34,950 nucleotides of DNA from Ignavibacteriales bacterium. Lineage in GTDB: Bacteria; Bacteroidota; Ignavibacteria; Ignavibacteriales; Ignavibacteriaceae. Below are positions 9,428 through 18,974 of this stretch, piece after piece; positions within the stretch are counted from its first letter, which is position 1; every line of letters starts with the position of its first letter. The notes beneath the pieces are model-generated. The model searched no databases and was not told the origin of the DNA. It saw nothing but the letters and a program-made list of their open reading frames with translations. The position numbers and the translations under genes were made by a program. The stretch is from contig JADJIH010000024.1 of NCBI GenBank assembly GCA_016707115.1, forward strand, positions 1 to 34,950, in the 5' to 3' direction.

Positions 9428-10614
9428 TTTACAGAAGGGTTACTTTTTACAAAAAACATTAACGCTGCAGTTATCAAACCAAAAACTAGAGCACCGCTCC
9501 ACAAAATTACAGAGCCATAGTTTTGATAAACAACAGTTCCCAGCCACGGCCCAGCGGAAAAAGCAAAACTAAACGTCATCTGGTAATATCCCATATATTC
9601 ACCTCGTCTGTCTGCCGGTGCAATCTCAGAAGTGTACGCGGCAGTTATTGGAAAGAAAATCATTTCACCAAAAGTAAAAACTATAATTGAAATCACAAGC
9701 GGAATAACTGTTGTTGAAATTGCAAATCCGCCAAAGCCAATACCTGCAAGCAAAGCTCCGATAATTAGTGATTTTCTATAAGGGGTATCGTTCATCCAAT
9801 TGTTAAGCGGAACCTCTACAATTATAATCAACACCGTATTAATTGCACTGAACAATCCAAATGCTGCGGTTGTGTAGCCAAGATCATCAACTATATACAG
9901 CGGAAGTGCCCCAAGGTGCTGAAAGAAAACAAGGTTTGCAGGCACCACGGCAAATAGAAAAAATAAAAATGTTTTATCAGATAGAATTGCAAATCTTATT
10001 TTAGAAATATTTTTTTCTTCAGTTTGTTCTTTTTGTGCACCTGCAAGTGAAGACCAATTTATTGAAGTGAAATAAACTCCGGCAATAACCGAAGCAACTG
10101 CGTTTGCATAAAACAAATAATGGTAATCAATCAATGTTAAAAATCCACCGATAACAGGACCTATACTCATTCCTGCATTTATTGCAAGACGATTTAATGC
10201 AAAAGCCATTCGACGTTGTGGCGGTGCAACAATTTCTGTAATCAAAGAAAGATTTGCGGGACGAAATGCTTCGTTAACTGCTGCAAGTACAAATGATGCA
10301 ACGAGTATCCAATAATAATCGGTTATAAAAGAGTAGAGAAAGAAAATTATTCCGGATCCAAACAAAGCAAACTTCATAACTTTAAGTGCCCCGAGTTTAT
10401 CAGAAAGTTTTCCTGTTAATGGTGCAGCTATAAATGCGGCAGCTCCGTAAACAAGCAATGCCATTCCTGCTTCTGCGGGACTAACACCTATTTTTTTTGT
10501 AAGATATAATGCTAGAAAAGGAATAACCATTGTTCCGGAGCGATTGATGAGCGAGGTAAAGAACAGTGCCCACATATCGTGCGGAAGACCTTTTAATCCT
10601 TTCCAGGGGTTCAT
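9424..10614 (-). CDS. Major facilitator superfamily transporter (DHA1-like drug/solute exporter)
   Basis: Integral membrane protein of 396 residues with about 12 hydrophobic segments in two six-helix halves. Between helices 2 and 3 it has GKLSDKLGALKVMK, the cytoplasmic loop motif (GxLaDrxGrkxxl) of the superfamily. Helix 4-5 carries LAAVNEAFRPANLSLITEIV and RRMAFALNRLAINAGMSIGP, the arrangement of the antiporter-type motif C region. The second half has SEIAPADRRGEYMGYYQMTF. This layout fits the MdtH/YfcJ-like efflux branch of DHA1. It starts five bases after the stop of the YfiT-like gene and overlaps the GNAT gene, so the three form one operon. The substrate is unknown. Confidence 0.88.
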   Translation of the reverse strand: MNPWKGLKGLPHDMWALFFTSLINRSGTMVIPFLALYLTKKIGVSPAEAGMALLVYGAAAFIAAPLTGKLSDKLGALKVMKFALFGSGIIFFLYSFITDYYWILVASFVLAAVNEAFRPANLSLITEIVAPPQRRMAFALNRLAINAGMSIGPVIGGFLTLIDYHYLFYANAVASVIAGVYFTSINWSSLAGAQKEQTEEKNISKIRFAILSDKTFLFFLFAVVPANLVFFQHLGALPLYIVDDLGYTTAAFGLFSAINTVLIIIVEVPLNNWMNDTPYRKSLIIGALLAGIGFGGFAISTTVIPLVISIIVFTFGEMIFFPITAAYTSEIAPADRRGEYMGYYQMTFSFAFSAGPWLGTVVYQNYGSVILWSGALVFGLITAALMFFVKSNPSVK

Positions 10615-10619
10615 AAATA

Positions 10620-11148
10620 TTACCAGCCCATTTTCTTTTTTAGTTCTGTAATGTGTGCAAGATGATGTTTGCTGTGCCAGGCATACAGCGCAAGTGTTTT
10701 ACTTAAAGTAATATTTTTCCATTCCGGATGCTGAAAAGTTTTTTCAAATTGTTCATCGGTTAGTGAACGAAGAAGTATTGCCCATCTTGCGTGAAGAGAC
10801 TCTAAAAGATTTAATGAAACACCAATAGGAGTTTTATATGTATCCGGCAATTCCGCCCAAAGATGTTCTTCGTAAGTTTTTATTTGTGGATTATCTTCTG
10901 TTAAGGCAAGCTTAAATCTTACATAAGAATTTATATGACTATCCGGTAAATGATGTATAACCTGTCTAACAGTCCAGCCGCCATCGCGGTAGGGTGTATC
11001 TAATTGCTGTTCAGAAAGATTTTCAACTTCTTTTCTTAATTGTGATGGAAGAGTTTCAATTGTTTTGATGAAATCACTTCGCATTTCTTTTGTAACAGTT
11101 ATACTTTTATCAAACTTGCCAATTGGGTAGCGAGGGTCTTTTTTGCAT
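10620..11148 (-). CDS. YfiT-type DinB family metal-binding protein (putative bacillithiol/thiol S-transferase), start out of frame
   Basis: DinB/YfiT four-helix-bundle protein. The coding frame from residue MRSDFIKTIETLP onward is intact (10620-11084, 154 residues) and has the family signature GGWTVRQVIHHLPDSH, RFKLALTEDNPQIKTY and YAWHSKHHLAHI. The latter supplies the HxxxH metal ligands (H137 and H141 of the 154-residue form) that pair with a histidine of VIHHL. Family members normally begin DLRYPIGKF, and that sequence is present upstream (DPRYPIGKFDKSITVTKE) in the same frame. It lacks an in-frame ATG because the ATG at 11146-11148, preceded by AAGGA, is shifted by one base by a run of six A on the coding strand (11139-11144). 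An A5/A6 error is likely. It leads the operon with the MFS and GNAT genes. Confidence 0.82.
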
Positions 11149-11208
11149 GCATAATCCTTATCTGAATTATTAGTTGGTGAAAGTTAAGAAAAGTTAGTAA
11201 ACTCATTT

Positions 11209-11240
11209 AAAAAAAAAAGGCACGATTGCTCGTGCCTCTT
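11209..11240 (-). terminator. Intrinsic terminator of the 11311-13911 gene
   Basis: On the minus strand a GGCACG...CGTGCC stem (11219-11224 with 11231-11236, loop of six) is followed by a run of ten T (A run at 11209-11218 on the plus strand). It lies about 70 bases beyond the stop of the secreted DUF4397 protein. The same stem, with the same loop bases, recurs after the gene at 17104. Confidence 0.8.
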
Positions 11241-11310
11241 TTAAATCATTTATTTTGTCTCCAGGCGGGCAGGCTACACTCGGGATGACAGTTCAGGATG
11301 AGAAATGGAA

Positions 11311-13911
11311 TTACTTCATCAAGATCATTTTCTTTGTAGAAGTAAAGTTATCAGTCTTAATCGAGTACAAATAAACACCGTTGCTTAAACTGCTTGCATC
11401 AAATCTAACATCATACTTTCCAGCAGATTGAGTTTGATTAACAAGTGTAGCAACTTCATTTCCAATAATATCATAAACTTTTAATGTTACAAAAGAATTT
11501 TGAGGAATACTGTAACTTATCATTGTTGATGGATTGAATGGATTTGGATAGTTCTGTTCTAAAGCAAATACAGTTGGCGCAGTTAGATCAACATTAACAA
11601 CGCTAGAGTATTCAAATGATCCATCAAAATCAATTTGTTTTAGTCTGTATGAATAATTTCCTACAGATAGTTTAGAATCAGTAAATGAATAATTCTGAAC
11701 TTCTGTTGTTGTCCCATATCCTTTAACAAATCCGATAGTAACAAAATCATTTTCTAATTTTCTTTGTACTTCAAATCCGTTATTATTTGTTTCTGTTGCA
11801 GTCGACCAATTAAGCGTAACATCAGTTCCGCTTACATTTGCTATAAAGGAGCTTAGCTCAACCGGTACAACACCTGGGGATAAAGATACTACAGTTCCAT
11901 TTGCAAGTGCTGCAAACAATCCAAAGGCTGCACCGTTCTGGTTGCCAGCAGGATTTAGGAATCCTGAAGCAAATACTGCAGCAGCACCACCGCCTAATCC
12001 TGCTAATGGAGCAATGAATGAAGCAACCAAAGTTGTACCATCAGCAAGATATAAATCTAATGTATAGTTTCCAGCAGGTACTGTAAAGTAAGGAGTAATG
12101 TCGCTGTAAGCCGCATCATTTACTAATACTAAGTTACCAGCTTCTCTTGCTTTTACATCAACAGTTGGAGCATCAGTAGAACCATGCAATACAAATAAAT
12201 CAACATCAGAACCAACGGCTGTTTCTCTTGCCATTGTTTTCACAAAAAGGGTGAAGTCTGTATTTCTTCCATCAGGATTTGGAAGATATCCGCCTGTTAA
12301 TAATCCGTTTGCAATAACAACATATTTTTCATCAGCAGAAAGTATTACCGGGAAGTTTGCTAATGTATCATTTACAGATGTACTATTACCAGGTGCAACA
12401 CCTATGTTTAATGTAACGCCCGCAGGAAGATCAATAAACGGAGTTGCTGATCTGAAAGTAAAATCCGGAATTGCTAAAGCATCATTAACATAAACATCTA
12501 CACTACCAGCCAAAACATCTGCTGAGTTATGAATAACCTGTACTCTTGCATTGGGAGCAGTAGCTGCAGGTAGTTGAACAACAGTTCCATTTGCTAAAGC
12601 CGCAAACAATCCAAATGCTGCACCGTTTTGATTTGAAGTTGGATCAAGAAAACCAGAAGCAAATACAGCTGCTGATCCACCACCTAAACCGGTTAATGGT
12701 GCTGTAAAAGAAGCAACATAATTAACTCCGTTGCCAAGATATAAATCCAATGTTATACTTTGTGCAGGCGCAGTTAAATAAGGAGTGATATCACCATAAG
12801 CTGCATTATCAACTATTGTTGCGCTTGATAACTCACGGACTTTTACATCAACAGTTGGCGCATCTGTAGAACCATGCAGTACAAATAAATCCACACCTGA
12901 GCCTGTGCCAACCTCTTGCGCCATTGGCTTTACAAACAAAGTAAAGTCTGTGTTTCTACTATCGGGATTTGGCGCATAACCACCAGTTAAAACACCATTT
13001 GCAAACACAACATATTTTTCACCAGCAGTTAACACAACGGGAAAATTCTTTAATGTATCGTTTACAGAAGTACTGTTACCCGGTGCAACGCCTATGTTTA
13101 ATGTAACGCCTGCAGGAAGATCAATAAACGGAGTTGCTGTTCTGAAAGCAAAATCAGGAATTGCCAGAGCACCGTTAACATAAACATCCACACTACCGGC
13201 TAATACATCAGCCGAGTTGTGAATAACCTGAACTCTTGCAGTTGTTGGTGCAGCAGCTGATATAACCTCAAGCAAATCTATACCAAAAAAGTTTGAGTTG
13301 TTGCCGCTTACTCCGCCATCAACAATATAGTATTGAATAGCAAATCTAACTGTGCCGGTTACAGGAAATACTCCTGTCCATCTTACCCAGCCTGTTTCGC
13401 TTACAAGATATCTTCCCCAGGTAATATCAAAATCACCAGGAGTGATTCCCGCTGTTGTAGAAAGTCTTACATAAATAGAATCATCATAAGGATTGTTATC
13501 AATAGAACGATGCCAGAAGCTTAAAGTATCTCCGGCAGTTACAGTAATCTGTGGAGAAATTAACCACTGATCAATAAGAAAACCATTTGCACCCTGGTAA
13601 TTTGCTGCAACATAGCCGGTTGTTGGTCCCTCATAAGCAGGAAATTGTGTTCCTGTTGGCTGAAACCATGGATCAGATGTTCCGCCGCCATCAACATTTA
13701 AAACCGTGTAACCCCGAGTCTGTAGTCCGGTAACAGAGTTGTCACCGTTAAAATTATCAAAGAACAAAGATGAACCATCTTTTTCAATTGCGGGAAGAGA
13801 TTTTCCATCGGATAGAGATGGGGTACGGGAACCGTAAACAACATCCTGAGCAAAAATTGAGGATGAGAAAAACAAGAAAAGTCCAAGCCACAGAAATTTA
13901 ACAGATTTCAT
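11311..13911 (-). CDS. Secreted choice-of-anchor J / double DUF4397 protein with type IX sorting domain
   Basis: Exported surface protein of 866 residues. The signal peptide is MKSVKFLWLGLFLFFSSSIFA. Residues about 47-220 form a choice-of-anchor J (cleaved-adhesin-like) jelly-roll: FFDNFNGDNS, GFLIDQWLISPQI, SFWHRSID, WTGVFPVTGTVRFAIQYY. Two DUF4397 units follow at about 226-455 and 456-685, each opening ARVQVIHNSADVLAGSVDVY and containing APGNSTSVNDTL and DLFVLHGSTDAPTVDVK. A fibronectin-like segment (ELSSFIANVSGTDVTLNWST, TNNNGFEVQRK) and the sorting domain from about 781 (LEQNYPNPFNPSTMISYSI to KKMILMK) complete it. The gene is intact and followed by a strong terminator. The next gene upstream (14135-16841) is a close paralogue. 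An adhesive or cell-surface role is inferred; no enzyme motif is visible. Confidence 0.9.
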   Translation of the reverse strand: MKSVKFLWLGLFLFFSSSIFAQDVVYGSRTPSLSDGKSLPAIEKDGSSLFFDNFNGDNSVTGLQTRGYTVLNVDGGGTSDPWFQPTGTQFPAYEGPTTGYVAANYQGANGFLIDQWLISPQITVTAGDTLSFWHRSIDNNPYDDSIYVRLSTTAGITPGDFDITWGRYLVSETGWVRWTGVFPVTGTVRFAIQYYIVDGGVSGNNSNFFGIDLLEVISAAAPTTARVQVIHNSADVLAGSVDVYVNGALAIPDFAFRTATPFIDLPAGVTLNIGVAPGNSTSVNDTLKNFPVVLTAGEKYVVFANGVLTGGYAPNPDSRNTDFTLFVKPMAQEVGTGSGVDLFVLHGSTDAPTVDVKVRELSSATIVDNAAYGDITPYLTAPAQSITLDLYLGNGVNYVASFTAPLTGLGGGSAAVFASGFLDPTSNQNGAAFGLFAALANGTVVQLPAATAPNARVQVIHNSADVLAGSVDVYVNDALAIPDFTFRSATPFIDLPAGVTLNIGVAPGNSTSVNDTLANFPVILSADEKYVVIANGLLTGGYLPNPDGRNTDFTLFVKTMARETAVGSDVDLFVLHGSTDAPTVDVKAREAGNLVLVNDAAYSDITPYFTVPAGNYTLDLYLADGTTLVASFIAPLAGLGGGAAAVFASGFLNPAGNQNGAAFGLFAALANGTVVSLSPGVVPVELSSFIANVSGTDVTLNWSTATETNNNGFEVQRKLENDFVTIGFVKGYGTTTEVQNYSFTDSKLSVGNYSYRLKQIDFDGSFEYSSVVNVDLTAPTVFALEQNYPNPFNPSTMISYSIPQNSFVTLKVYDIIGNEVATLVNQTQSAGKYDVRFDASSLSNGVYLYSIKTDNFTSTKKMILMK
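11861..13240 (-). repeat. In-frame 690-bp tandem repeat encoding two DUF4397 units
   Basis: The coding sequence contains two successive units of 690 bases (230 codons). Unit 1 is 12551-13240 and unit 2 is about 11861-12550. The marker GAATAACCTG occurs at 12531-12540 and 13221-13230, exactly 690 apart, and long blocks in between match with scattered substitutions (for example the APGNSTSVNDTL region and the GLGGG-AAVFASGFL region). The copies are close enough to indicate duplication within the gene. Confidence 0.88.
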
Positions 13912-14080
13912 AGCGTCTCCTTTTATTTATAGTTAATTAGTTATTATTACACAGATCAAGATCTATCTACAAAACGATAAGAAGTGTCAAAAAAGTTCCC
14001 ACAAAAATTTTTTTTTATTTGGAAACTTATTTTGATGTTGTGGTGTTATTAGCTGGTAATGTGCAATCAGATTTTTGAAT

Positions 14081-14105
14081 AAAAAGGCACGATGTTTCGT
14101 GCCTT
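14081..14105 (-). terminator. Intrinsic terminator of the 14135-16841 gene
   Basis: The stem GGCACG (14086-14091) / CGTGCC (14098-14103) has a six-base loop. On the minus strand it is followed by five T (A run 14081-14085). It has the same stem as the terminators at 11209-11240 and 17019-17052, with a different loop. Confidence 0.75.
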
Positions 14106-14134
14106 AAATGATTACAGAAAAATGTTTCTTGATG

Positions 14135-16841
14135 TTATTTCATCAACAACATCTTCTTTGTTGAAGTAAAGTTATCTGCATTAACTGTGTAGAAGTAAAC
14201 ACCATTGCTCAATTCTGATGCATCAAATCTTACTTCATACTTGCCTGCCGATCTTGTTTCGTTTACAAGTGTTGTAATTTCATTTCCAAGAATATCATAA
14301 ACTTTTAATGTTACAAATGAACTTTGCGGAATACTGTAACTTATCATTGTAGATGGATTGAATGGATTTGGATAATTTTGTTCCAAAGCAAATACAGTTG
14401 GTAACGCCGCTTCGTTTTTAATACTTGTAATTGATGTTGAGAGTTCTGTGGTCCATCCGGAGTTTCCTGCATCATCAACTGCTTCAATCATATAAAAATA
14501 GTTTTGCCCGGCTTGCACAGAATTATCGGTAAACGAAGAATGCTGATTAATTAGTGTAGTTATTAAATTAGTTTCAGCAGGAACAAATCCTGAATTATTA
14601 TGACGATAAATTTTAAAGCCCATCAAATCATTGTGAATTATTCTATCAACATTCCAAATTAAAGTTACTTCGTTTTGTCCTGGAACAATTCCAAAAGACA
14701 AAAATTCAGGCATCATATTATCCATTGAAATTCCTGATTTTGGTGCACCCCACAAAGTTGGTATCTGGTAACCAGGCTTTGGTACCGCAGAAATCATAAA
14801 TGTAGTTTGCTGATTATCATACAGGGTTGTTGCAACATAAGAGTAATCAACAAAAGGCCGATCTGATACCGCAGGAATTTGAGCAACAAAATCCCATAAG
14901 ATATTATCCAATTCAAAAACAGAGTTGTTAACAAATTCTAAATTTGAAAAATCTGAAATGCTCAATGAGCTCATATTAATTATTGCAAGATCACCCGCAC
15001 TATCAACCTGTCTCCACAATGCATAAAAGTCTGTTGGATTATTGTTGCCAGTTGGGGGATCATAGTAAGAGGCCTTCCACGCAACCCTTAATTGTAAACC
15101 CTGATCATCCGGTACATCAGTAACGGATATTATATCGGGATTTGGAGAAAGCAATTCCAATCCAAAATTATATTGTGTTGCAAACTGCTGAAATATTCCG
15201 CGTGTAACCCAGATATAATATGTGCCCGTTGATTGAGCAAAGAATCTCATATCATCAAAATATAGATTATTAAACACCACATTCATATTCTGATCAAAAA
15301 TATAAATTGTTGCTCGAGGAATTGAGCTCACTAGTTGATAAACTCTTACAAAATCACCTTGTTGTGCTGTAAATGAGAAGATATCATTATCATTTGTAGG
15401 ACATATTTCGGAAAAGATTGAATCACCATAACTGATATTATATGCTGTTGCTGTGGAGTCGTTTGGTTCGTATGCGTCGGGACTGCAGGCTGTAGATGGC
15501 GGCAATTGCACAACTGTTCCATTTGGTAACGCCGCAAACAATCCAAAAGCTGCACCATTCTGATTAGCTGTTGGATCTAAAAATCCGGATGCAAATACTG
15601 CTGCTACACCACCGACTAATCCTGTTAAAGGAGCTGTGAATGAAGCAACATAATTTACTCCGTCACTAAGATATAAATCTAAAGTTATGTCCTGGACAGG
15701 AGCAGTTAAATAAGGAGTAATATCGCCGTAAGCGCATTCTCAACTATTGTTGCACTTGATAACTCGCGTACTTTAATATCAATAGTCGGTGCATCGGTTG
15801 AACCGTGTAGAACAAAAAGATCAACGCCCGTGCCTGTACCAACTTCTCTTGCCATTGGTTTTACAAATAATGTAAAGTCAGTGTTTCTGCTGTCAGGATT
15901 TGGAGCATAACCGCCTGTTAAAACACCGTTAGCAAACAAAACATATTTTTCACCACCGGCTAAAACAACTGGAAAGTTTTTAAGAGTATCGTTAACCGAA
16001 GTACTGTTACCGGGTGCAACACCAATGTTTAAGGTAACGCCTGCAGGAAAATCGATAAATGGAGTTGCTTCTCTAAATCCAAAATCAGGAATTGCAAGGG
16101 CGCCGTTTACATAAACATCAACACTGTTGGCTAATACATCTGCTGAGTTGTGAATAACCTGAACTCTTGCAGTAGTTGGAGCCTCAGCTGGTATAACCTC
16201 AAGCAGATCGATTCCAAAAAGTCAGAATAGTTACCAATTACTCCGCCATCGGTAAGGTAATATTGAATAGCGAATCTGACTGTACCGCTTATAGGCATAA
16301 CACCTGTCCATCTTGCCCACCCTGTTTTACTTACAAGATATCTTCCCCAGGTAATATCAAAATCACCGGGAGTAATACCAGCAGTGGTGGAAAGTCTTAC
16401 ATAGATTGAATCATCAAAAGGAGTGTTTATTATAGAACGGTGCCAGAAGCTTAAAGTATCTCCAGCATTAACAGTAATCTGCGGAGAAATTAGCCACTGA
16501 TCAATTAGGAAACCATTAGCTCCGTTGAAGTTTGCAGCTACATAACCAGCAATTGGCCCTTCATAAGCAGGAAATTGTGCACCGGTTGGCTGAAACCACG
16601 GATCAGTTATGCCGCCGCCATCAACATTTAACACTGTGTAGCCGCGTGCCTGCAGGCCGGCAACTGAATTATCGCCGTTAAAATTATCAAAAAACAAAGA
16701 TGAGCTATTCTCTTCAATCACAGGTAAAGATTTATCATCAAAAAGAGATGGAGTGCGCGAACCGTAAAGAATATCTTGGGCAAAAATTTGGGATGAGAGA
16801 AACAATATAAGTCCAAGCCACACAAACTTAACAGATTTCAA
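14135..16841 (-). pseudogene. Secreted choice-of-anchor J / DUF4397 / PPC protein with type IX sorting domain, two frameshifts
   Basis: Paralogue of the 11311-13911 gene: the signal peptide (MKSVKFVWLGLILFLSSQIFA), the choice-of-anchor J domain and one DUF4397 unit are nearly the same. After QNGAAFGLFAALPNGTVVQL it diverges. A bacterial pre-peptidase C-terminal (PPC) domain follows (DAYEPNDSTATAYNISYGD, NDNDIFSFTAQQGDFVRVY), then fibronectin-type segments (NEVTLIWNVD, GFKIYRHNNSGFVPAE, NYFYMIEAVDDAGNSGWTTE) and the sorting domain (LEQNYPNPFNPS to KKMLLMK). The frame breaks twice. Near 16220 a run of five A replaces the six A of the paralogue in the FFGIDLLEV region. Near 15730 one T is missing compared with the paralogue (AAGCGCATT against AAGCTGCATT). 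Corrected, the product is about 902 residues. Single-base losses next to an otherwise intact sequence point to sequencing error or very recent inactivation. Confidence 0.82.
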
Positions 16842-17018
16842 GGCATACTCCTTTAGTTACAATTAGATTGATGATAATTATTTATATCGCTATAACTTTT
16901 TAAAACAAAGAAATGAATCTTAAAGTTCCAAGTATAATTTTTTATTTTAATAAACATTTAAGATTATATTTTGTAAGAATTTTAAGTAAAAACCTTAGTG
17001 TAAACGACTAGTATTTAG

Positions 17019-17052
17019 AATACTAAGGCACGATTGCTCGTGCCTTAGTATT
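17019..17052. terminator. Intrinsic terminator with 14-bp perfect stem
   Basis: AATACTAAGGCACG (17019-17032) pairs perfectly with CGTGCCTTAGTATT (17039-17052) across the six-base loop ATTGCT, the same loop as at 11225-11230. It lies about 50 bases past the stop of the minus-strand gene at 17104-18879. It lacks a strong T run, so it may act as a terminator or a 3' stabilising hairpin. Confidence 0.7.
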
Positions 17053-17067
17053 ATCATTTATTTTTAT

Positions 17068-17095
17068 GTCATCCTTTGTCTTTGCTCTGGATGAC
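17068..17095. repeat. Short palindromic repeat GTCATCC/GGATGAC
   Basis: GTCATCC (17068-17074) and GGATGAC (17089-17095) form a 7-bp inverted repeat between the gene end at 17104 and its hairpin. A related sequence (CGGGATGACAGTTCAGGATGAG, about 11281-11302) occupies the same place after the 11311 gene. It resembles the dispersed ATTCCC/GGGAAT palindromes further right. Confidence 0.45.
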
Positions 17096-17103
17096 CAACG
17101 GAA

Positions 17104-18879
17104 TTACTTCATCAAGATCATCTTCTTAGTAGAAGTAAAGTTATCTGCTTTAATTGTGTAGAAGTAAACTCCATTACTCAATCCAGAAGCATCAAATCTT
17201 ACATCATACTTACCTGCAGATTTTGTTTCATTAACCAGTGTTGTTACTTCATTTCCAAGAACATCATAAACTTTAAGAGTTACGAATGAGTTTTGTGGTA
17301 TGCTGAAGTTTATAATTGTTGATGGGTTGAAAGGGTTTGGATAGTTTTGAGCTAATACAAATACAGTTGGTGCTGCAACATCTACTTGAATGATATCAGA
17401 ATATGCAAACGCACCGTTGAAATCAACTTGTTTTAGTCTGTAATAATATGTTCCATTGCTTACCGAGTTATCAGTATATGAATAATTTCTTGGTTCGGTT
17501 GTTGTTCCGAATCCAGGAACGAAGGCAATATTAGAAAAATTAATTCTATCAGAACTTCTCTGTACTTCAAATCCTGAGTTATTTAATTCCGTGGCAGTGG
17601 TCCAATTAAGCTCAACATTTCCTTTGGAACTGGATCCAATAAATGAAATAAGTTCAACAGGTATTATTGATAGATCATAAGGAGAAATAAATCTACCGGA
17701 AACGCCGGCAATAATTTGTCTTATGGTATCCCCGGTTGTTCCATTTATTTCAAAAAGTCCTGCAGCATTTGTTGTAAGAAAATTACCGTTTGGTAAAGAA
17801 TGTACACCTCTGTTTGCAGTTACAACCCCAAGCGTTGTAAGAAGGGTACCCGTACTTGAGTAAATTCTTACACCACCGCCAACCCCAAAATCAGCAACAG
17901 CGATGTTAGAATTTGATAACTCCTGCATTTGTTCAGGGAAATAGCTTGTGCTTCCTGCAGTATAAAAATTATTTAAGAATGCTCCGTTAAGATCATATCG
18001 GTGGATTGCATCACTTGAAGAAGCACTAATAAGAATATCGGTTGTACGTATTAGAATATCCCATGGGCTATCTAATCCGCCAGATCCCGCGGTGATAAAC
18101 TGTCCGATATAATTACCTACTGTATCGAACTCCGCAATAGCATTTGCATTTCCCCCGGCAAAAACTGTTACCAACAAGTTTGAGTTACTCCTATAGTTGT
18201 GTCCTCTAACATTATCCATAAGAGTTAAGTTTACTCCACCGGCAGGTGCAAAAATTCCAGATGGAACACCAAGCGTATCATAAGCAAAAACACCATCATT
18301 GTTTTGATCTGAAATAGTAATTTTACCCCTAGGAGAAAGTCTTGCTTGGGTAGGAGTATTTAAGTTAACAGGATCTGTAGGAATATAATTTGGATTAATA
18401 ACATCACCGGTTGATGAATTGATTGACCAAACTTTATCGTTAGTTGATTCTGAAAACATTAAAAAACTTACAGCTTCAGTTGGTGGATGAATTTCTGGAT
18501 AACCAAGCGTTGGGTTGGTAATTGTTCCGTTACCATAATTTACCCGTGCTGAGTTTAAATCGTATTGCGTTGCAATCTCTTCAAAGAAAGAAGTGCTACC
18601 ACCAAGGTATGGATTAACCAAATTTGTAATTACAGCATAAACCGGTTTACCATTTTCAACAGCAAGAGCTTCGATGAAAATTTTATTAGGTAGATAAATA
18701 CTCCAGGGAAGATTATTTTTTAAAGCAATTTCCCTGGCGGCTAATTTCATTTGTGGATTCTCTTCAGATGAAATTAATAAATCATTAAAAATGATACTGG
18801 GTCTGTTTTGTGATAAACCATCGAACACTATCGTACACATAATGGCAAGAGCCGCAAAAAAAGTATATTTTATTTTCAT
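17104..18879 (-). CDS. Secreted beta-propeller-like protein with type IX sorting domain
   Basis: Exported protein of 591 residues. The N-terminus MKIKYTFFAALAIMCTIVFDGLSQ is a signal peptide. The central part (about 150-400) has repeats of an NHL/PQQ-like propeller: NDKVWSINSSTGDVINPNY, GVFAYDTLGVPSGIFAP, AIAEFDTVGNYIGQFI, AIHRYDLNGAFLNNFY, GVRIYSSTGTLLTTLG and LFEINGTTGDTIRQII. A fibronectin-like module follows (ELISFIGSSSKGNVELNWTT, LNNSGFEVQRSSDRINFSN). The sorting domain starts at about 509 (LAQNYPNPFNPSTIINFSI to KKMILMK). It is intact, unlike the paralogue to its left, and shares the hairpin terminator type of the cluster. Secretion and surface display are well supported; the ligand is unknown. 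Confidence 0.87.
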   Translation of the reverse strand: MKIKYTFFAALAIMCTIVFDGLSQNRPSIIFNDLLISSEENPQMKLAAREIALKNNLPWSIYLPNKIFIEALAVENGKPVYAVITNLVNPYLGGSTSFFEEIATQYDLNSARVNYGNGTITNPTLGYPEIHPPTEAVSFLMFSESTNDKVWSINSSTGDVINPNYIPTDPVNLNTPTQARLSPRGKITISDQNNDGVFAYDTLGVPSGIFAPAGGVNLTLMDNVRGHNYRSNSNLLVTVFAGGNANAIAEFDTVGNYIGQFITAGSGGLDSPWDILIRTTDILISASSSDAIHRYDLNGAFLNNFYTAGSTSYFPEQMQELSNSNIAVADFGVGGGVRIYSSTGTLLTTLGVVTANRGVHSLPNGNFLTTNAAGLFEINGTTGDTIRQIIAGVSGRFISPYDLSIIPVELISFIGSSSKGNVELNWTTATELNNSGFEVQRSSDRINFSNIAFVPGFGTTTEPRNYSYTDNSVSNGTYYYRLKQVDFNGAFAYSDIIQVDVAAPTVFVLAQNYPNPFNPSTIINFSIPQNSFVTLKVYDVLGNEVTTLVNETKSAGKYDVRFDASGLSNGVYFYTIKADNFTSTKKMILMK

Positions 18880-18974
18880 AATATCTCCTGTTGTTGAATA
18901 ATTATTTTGAGAAGACGCTTATTTATATTACGGAAAACCAATTTTTAAGTAAAGATTAAATAACTTTTTTAATT

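Noticed and set aside
8714..11148. Drug-resistance cassette of mobile origin
   Set aside because: The three-gene operon has no flanking repeats, integrase or composition shift visible by eye; it looks like ordinary chromosomal genes.
11861..13240. Possible CRISPR or short tandem array
   Set aside because: The repeat unit is 690 bases, in frame and protein coding; there are no spacers.
12251..13524. Plus-strand frames within the DUF4397 gene
   Set aside because: They are shadows of an intact 866-codon gene on the other strand.
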